NCBI RefSeq assembly: GCF_042926695.1
Contig: NZ_CP170642.1
Span: forward strand, 1,054,001-1,118,000
Source of the DNA: Lonepinella koalarum
GTDB taxonomy: Bacteria > Pseudomonadota > Gammaproteobacteria > Enterobacterales > Pasteurellaceae
DNA: 64,000 bases
Direction of reading: 5' to 3'
This document shows, piece by piece, positions 62,355 to 64,000 of the stretch. The translations under genes and the position numbers were made by a program. Positions within the stretch are counted from its first letter, which is position 1. Every line of letters starts with the position of its first letter. The notes beneath the pieces were generated by a model. It was not told the DNA's origin. It did no database searches and saw only the letters and a list, made by a program, of their open reading frames with translations.

Positions 62355-62705
62355 CTATCGCCACCGTTCAGGCAACCATTTCCAATCATTAAACCGCACG
62401 CCATTTTCAACGCCCCAACTCGTCAGATATTCAATCAAACTCGCCATACGGCTAACGCTCATTTGTGCTGAACTTTCCCGAATATTGACAAATTCCCCCT
62501 CTAACCCTGCCACAATCTCAAAGCCCTGTTTAGTCGCTTGTGCGTGAGCGGAAATAAATAACACTTTCCATTGCTCCATACTGAGCTTTCTACCGTGAAA
62601 TTCGCACTGATTCGCCACGTCTTGGCACATGGCATGGAACTTAGCATTCTGTTCAAGGTTACGAGTAATCGGCTTAATCTGCACCACTAACGGCTTTTTT
62701 CTCAT
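62355..62705 (-). CDS. ninB: NinB recombination protein
   Basis: A 116-residue single-strand DNA-binding recombination mediator (lambda Orf/NinB family). PLVVQIKPITRNLEQNAKFHAMCQDVANQ and EFVNIRESSAQMSVSRMASLIEYL are typical, with the closing WLPERWR. It is coupled by TGATG to a small upstream ORF. The 136-base gap to ninG contains direct repeats of AACCCATTTAAGAGACAA (near 62251 and 62309). Confidence 0.88.
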   Translation of the reverse strand: MRKKPLVVQIKPITRNLEQNAKFHAMCQDVANQCEFHGRKLSMEQWKVLFISAHAQATKQGFEIVAGLEGEFVNIRESSAQMSVSRMASLIEYLTSWGVENGVRFNDWKWLPERWR

Positions 62706-62779
62706 CAATTGGCAAAGTGCGAATAAACTCGATTAAATTGCACCGCACTTTTTTCCGATTTAAGCTCAACGTATTTCAT
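62705..62779 (-). CDS. Possible 24-residue peptide coupled to ninB
   Basis: ATG 62779 to TGA 62707-62705, overlapping the ninB ATG. It encodes MKYVELKSEKSAVQFNRVYS and a short end. An uptake signal lies inside. The coupling suggests translation, but it could be only a leader. Confidence 0.35.
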   Translation of the reverse strand: MKYVELKSEKSAVQFNRVYSHFAN

Positions 62780-62782
62780 CGC

Positions 62783-62860
62783 TTAATCTCTCATTCCAAG
62801 CCAAAATATAAACGCCATAGTGGCGAAATAACCAATAGTAACTATTGCAGCATCAGACAT
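62783..62860 (-). CDS. Possible 25-residue membrane peptide
   Basis: The ATG at 62860 overlaps the stop of the P-like gene (TAATG) after AAGGGTGAATTA. It encodes one hydrophobic segment, IVTIGYFATMAFIFWLGM. The stop precedes the next small ORF by 3 bases. Unknown function. Confidence 0.45.
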   Translation of the reverse strand: MSDAAIVTIGYFATMAFIFWLGMRD

Positions 62861-63505
62861 TAATTCACCCTTACCCCTTTAAACATCGCTCTCATATTCG
62901 CAATGTGTTGGCTAACTTGTTCTTTGCTCGCAGGAATAATCACTTTTTCTGGCAAGGCTGGTTGTGGTTTGGGTACTTTCCAGCCTGCATCCAATCGTTT
63001 TGCCGTACGGTTTAATTCCTGCTGAATTTCTGACCGCAAGTCCTTATCCGTCCACTGGTTCGCACGCTCTTTGCAATACAACCCTGTAATCAAATACCGC
63101 TCTAAATCACTGTCAAATTTAAACCGGTCAATTTCTTCCATACCGTACGCCATAAACGCCACAATGCGTTGATATAGCTGGTCTTCCGTGGCTAATCCGT
63201 GCGGATTGTAGTTTTTTCTTACACCACGCAATAAACTCACCCACACTCGGCAAATAACCGTTTGGCTTCGCTCTCGCTTCACGCATCCCGCATTTCACCA
63301 TCTCAAAATTATTCACGCCCTGTTCCTGAAAACCCAAAATCCATTGCTGCTTAATGCGTTTGAGTTGAACAGAATCGATATTCAACAACACCGGACAACT
63401 GGCGATTAAATTTTTAAATAACTCATCCACCATACCTGCTACGTCATCATGAAAAACCTTGCCAACAGTGCTTGTTGTGGTAGCGTTTGAAACTTGATTA
63501 TTCAT
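62860..63505 (-). pseudogene. Phage replication protein P-like, frameshifted
   Basis: The start at 63505 (MNNQVSNATTTSTVGKVF) follows AAGGGGTG. Frame one contains GYLPSVGEFIAWCKK, the P-family signature, then is lost. Frame two continues NYNPHGLATEDQLYQRIVAF and LERYLITGLYCKERANQW to 62860. The break is an A6 run (T6 at 63212-63217); A5 would give a 214-residue protein. Lambda P loads the host helicase at the phage origin. Confidence 0.75.
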
Positions 63506-63507
63506 GG

Positions 63508-64000
63508 TTAAAACACCCCTTCCCAATCTTCCGGACGATTCCACTGCATCGCATTTTTCTCCGTAAACGACATCTTCCGCTCCACTTCACCAAACTGAAT
63601 TTGTGATTGCCGTTTCATTTCCAGCTGATCCCATTTTTCACGCAACTTGTGCGGACTTAAAATATTCGATTTCCAAAAGCCATCACGGTTCGCCCACTGG
63701 AATAATTCGCAAATTTCACGGTGCGACCGCCTGTCAATCTCTCGAATCAGGCGAACCTCATTCGCCCAGCGATTGATATTCGGGTATTTTATTTTCGGGT
63801 TGAGTTTTTGCAGTTGGCTAAACATCCATTCCGCTGTCGTCAAATCATCGTTAGAAAATTTTTCAAGTTTTCGCTTCGGCGACTTCGTCTGAACTTGTTC
63901 GGACGAAGAAGATATTGATTGGTTAATTATTGGTTCAAAAGAGTTATTGGTTCTGGGTACAGATTCTGACCCATCTAAGGGTACAGTTTCTGACCCATAG
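63508..64000 (-). CDS. Phage replication protein O-like, C-terminal part
   Basis: The frame is open from the window's right edge to 63508, so the 5' end is missing. It opens with a linker containing two copies of an 8-residue repeat (YGSETVPL, DGSESVPR), then SSSSEQVQTKSPKRK, then the C-terminal domain LTTAEWMFSQLQKLNPKIKYPNINRWANEVRLIREID. The TTG at 63843 is internal and not a start. The stop lies two bases before the P start. Initiator of phage replication; iterons are embedded in the gene. Confidence 0.8.
   Translation of the reverse strand, partial: YGSETVPLDGSESVPRTNNSFEPIINQSISSSSEQVQTKSPKRKLEKFSNDDLTTAEWMFSQLQKLNPKIKYPNINRWANEVRLIREIDRRSHREICELFQWANRDGFWKSNILSPHKLREKWDQLEMKRQSQIQFGEVERKMSFTEKNAMQWNRPEDWEGVF
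63955..63998. repeat. Iterons inside the O-like gene (probable phage origin)
   Basis: Two copies of GGGTACAGWTTCTGACCCAT (63955-63974 and 63979-63998), 24 bases apart and each nearly palindromic. They encode the 8-residue repeat of the O linker. More copies may follow beyond the window. Lambda carries its origin iterons inside O in the same way. Confidence 0.75.

Larger units (their letters stand above)
33640..64000 (-). mobile_element. Myovirus-type prophage, late end complete, early end cut by window
   Basis: A near-continuous block of minus-strand phage genes with head, contractile-tail, lysis and lambda-like replication modules. The left border lies somewhere in 33563-33829 after prmB. 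A 9-bp inverted repeat, GTTCCGAAA (33649-33657) with TTTCGGAAC (33712-33720), lies there and may relate to the border, but no duplicated core could be verified. No tRNA gene is near. Integrase, repressor and excisionase lie outside to the right. Uptake signals inside phage genes show long residence in Pasteurellaceae. Confidence 0.9.

Noticed and set aside
62860..63282. Independent gene starting at 63282 that overlaps the upstream frame
   Set aside because: Its first ~20 residues are out-of-frame sequence of the P-like gene; homology to the P family begins only at the A6 junction.
63508..63843. A complete 111-residue gene starting at TTG 63843
   Set aside because: The frame stays open to the window edge and contains O-like linker sequence, so 63843 is internal.
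1..64000. CRISPR array, rRNA, tRNA or insertion sequence
   Set aside because: No regularly spaced repeats, no tRNA cloverleaf or rRNA sequence and no transposase were seen; very diverged or partial copies cannot be excluded by eye.

Overview
The window comes from a member of the Pasteurellaceae. The DNA is A+T rich and the nine-base uptake signal core AAGTGCGGT (Hin type), or its complement, recurs throughout, both between and inside genes. The gene content (thiI, pntAB, an NhaC-family carrier behind a lysine riboswitch, zapG, rplM-rpsI) fits Haemophilus, Aggregatibacter, Pasteurella and relatives. The sequence alone does not fix the genus.

Positions 1 to about 33,600 are ordinary chromosome with most genes on the minus strand. 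In order they are: the 3' end of a sucrose-6-phosphate hydrolase gene; gloB with a divergent methyltransferase gene; a RelE-type toxin-antitoxin pair; thiI; pntAB; a dicarboxylate carrier; purF-cvpA; yfbV; a 200-base nest of inverted repeats; topA; a LysR regulator facing rnm; glmM, folP, ftsH and rlmE; yhbY facing greA; dacB facing ilvIN; a lysine-riboswitch-controlled NhaC-type carrier; an H-NS-like gene; purU; a cold shock gene; rplM-rpsI; zapG facing prmB. Most convergent gene pairs share a perfect hairpin terminator.

From about 33,640 to the right edge (and beyond) lies a myovirus-type prophage. Its genes are nearly all on the minus strand, so the phage order runs right to left. It has a lambda-like early end: O-like replication gene with iterons, P-like gene, two tiny ORFs, ninB, ninG, Q-type antiterminator and hicAB. 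Next come a holin-endolysin-Rz/Rz1 lysis cassette, small and large terminase, portal, a minor head protein with a C-terminal ADP-ribosyltransferase domain, DUF2213 scaffold/protease, decoration and major capsid proteins, connectors, a DUF3383-type sheath, DUF3277 tube, tail chaperones with a probable -1 frameshift, tape measure, baseplate hub and spike, baseplate J, tail fibre, fibre assembly and a papain-like-fold protein. Plus-strand cargo genes are inserted in the late block: a RelE/HTH pair, an orphan hicB with a remnant of hicA, and an unknown 154-residue gene. Integrase, repressor and the other attachment site are not in the window.

The most striking features are: (1) the head protein/ADP-ribosyltransferase fusion, which would place an enzyme in the virion; (2) a cluster of homopolymer indels between 61,145 and 63,217 that break hicA, Q and the P-like gene and displace the ninG start, while the structural genes stay open; (3) two hicB genes, each beside a damaged hicA; (4) a previously unmarked 83-codon -1 frame extension of the tail chaperone; (5) an unambiguous lysine riboswitch that reassigns the NhaC homologue to lysine transport.
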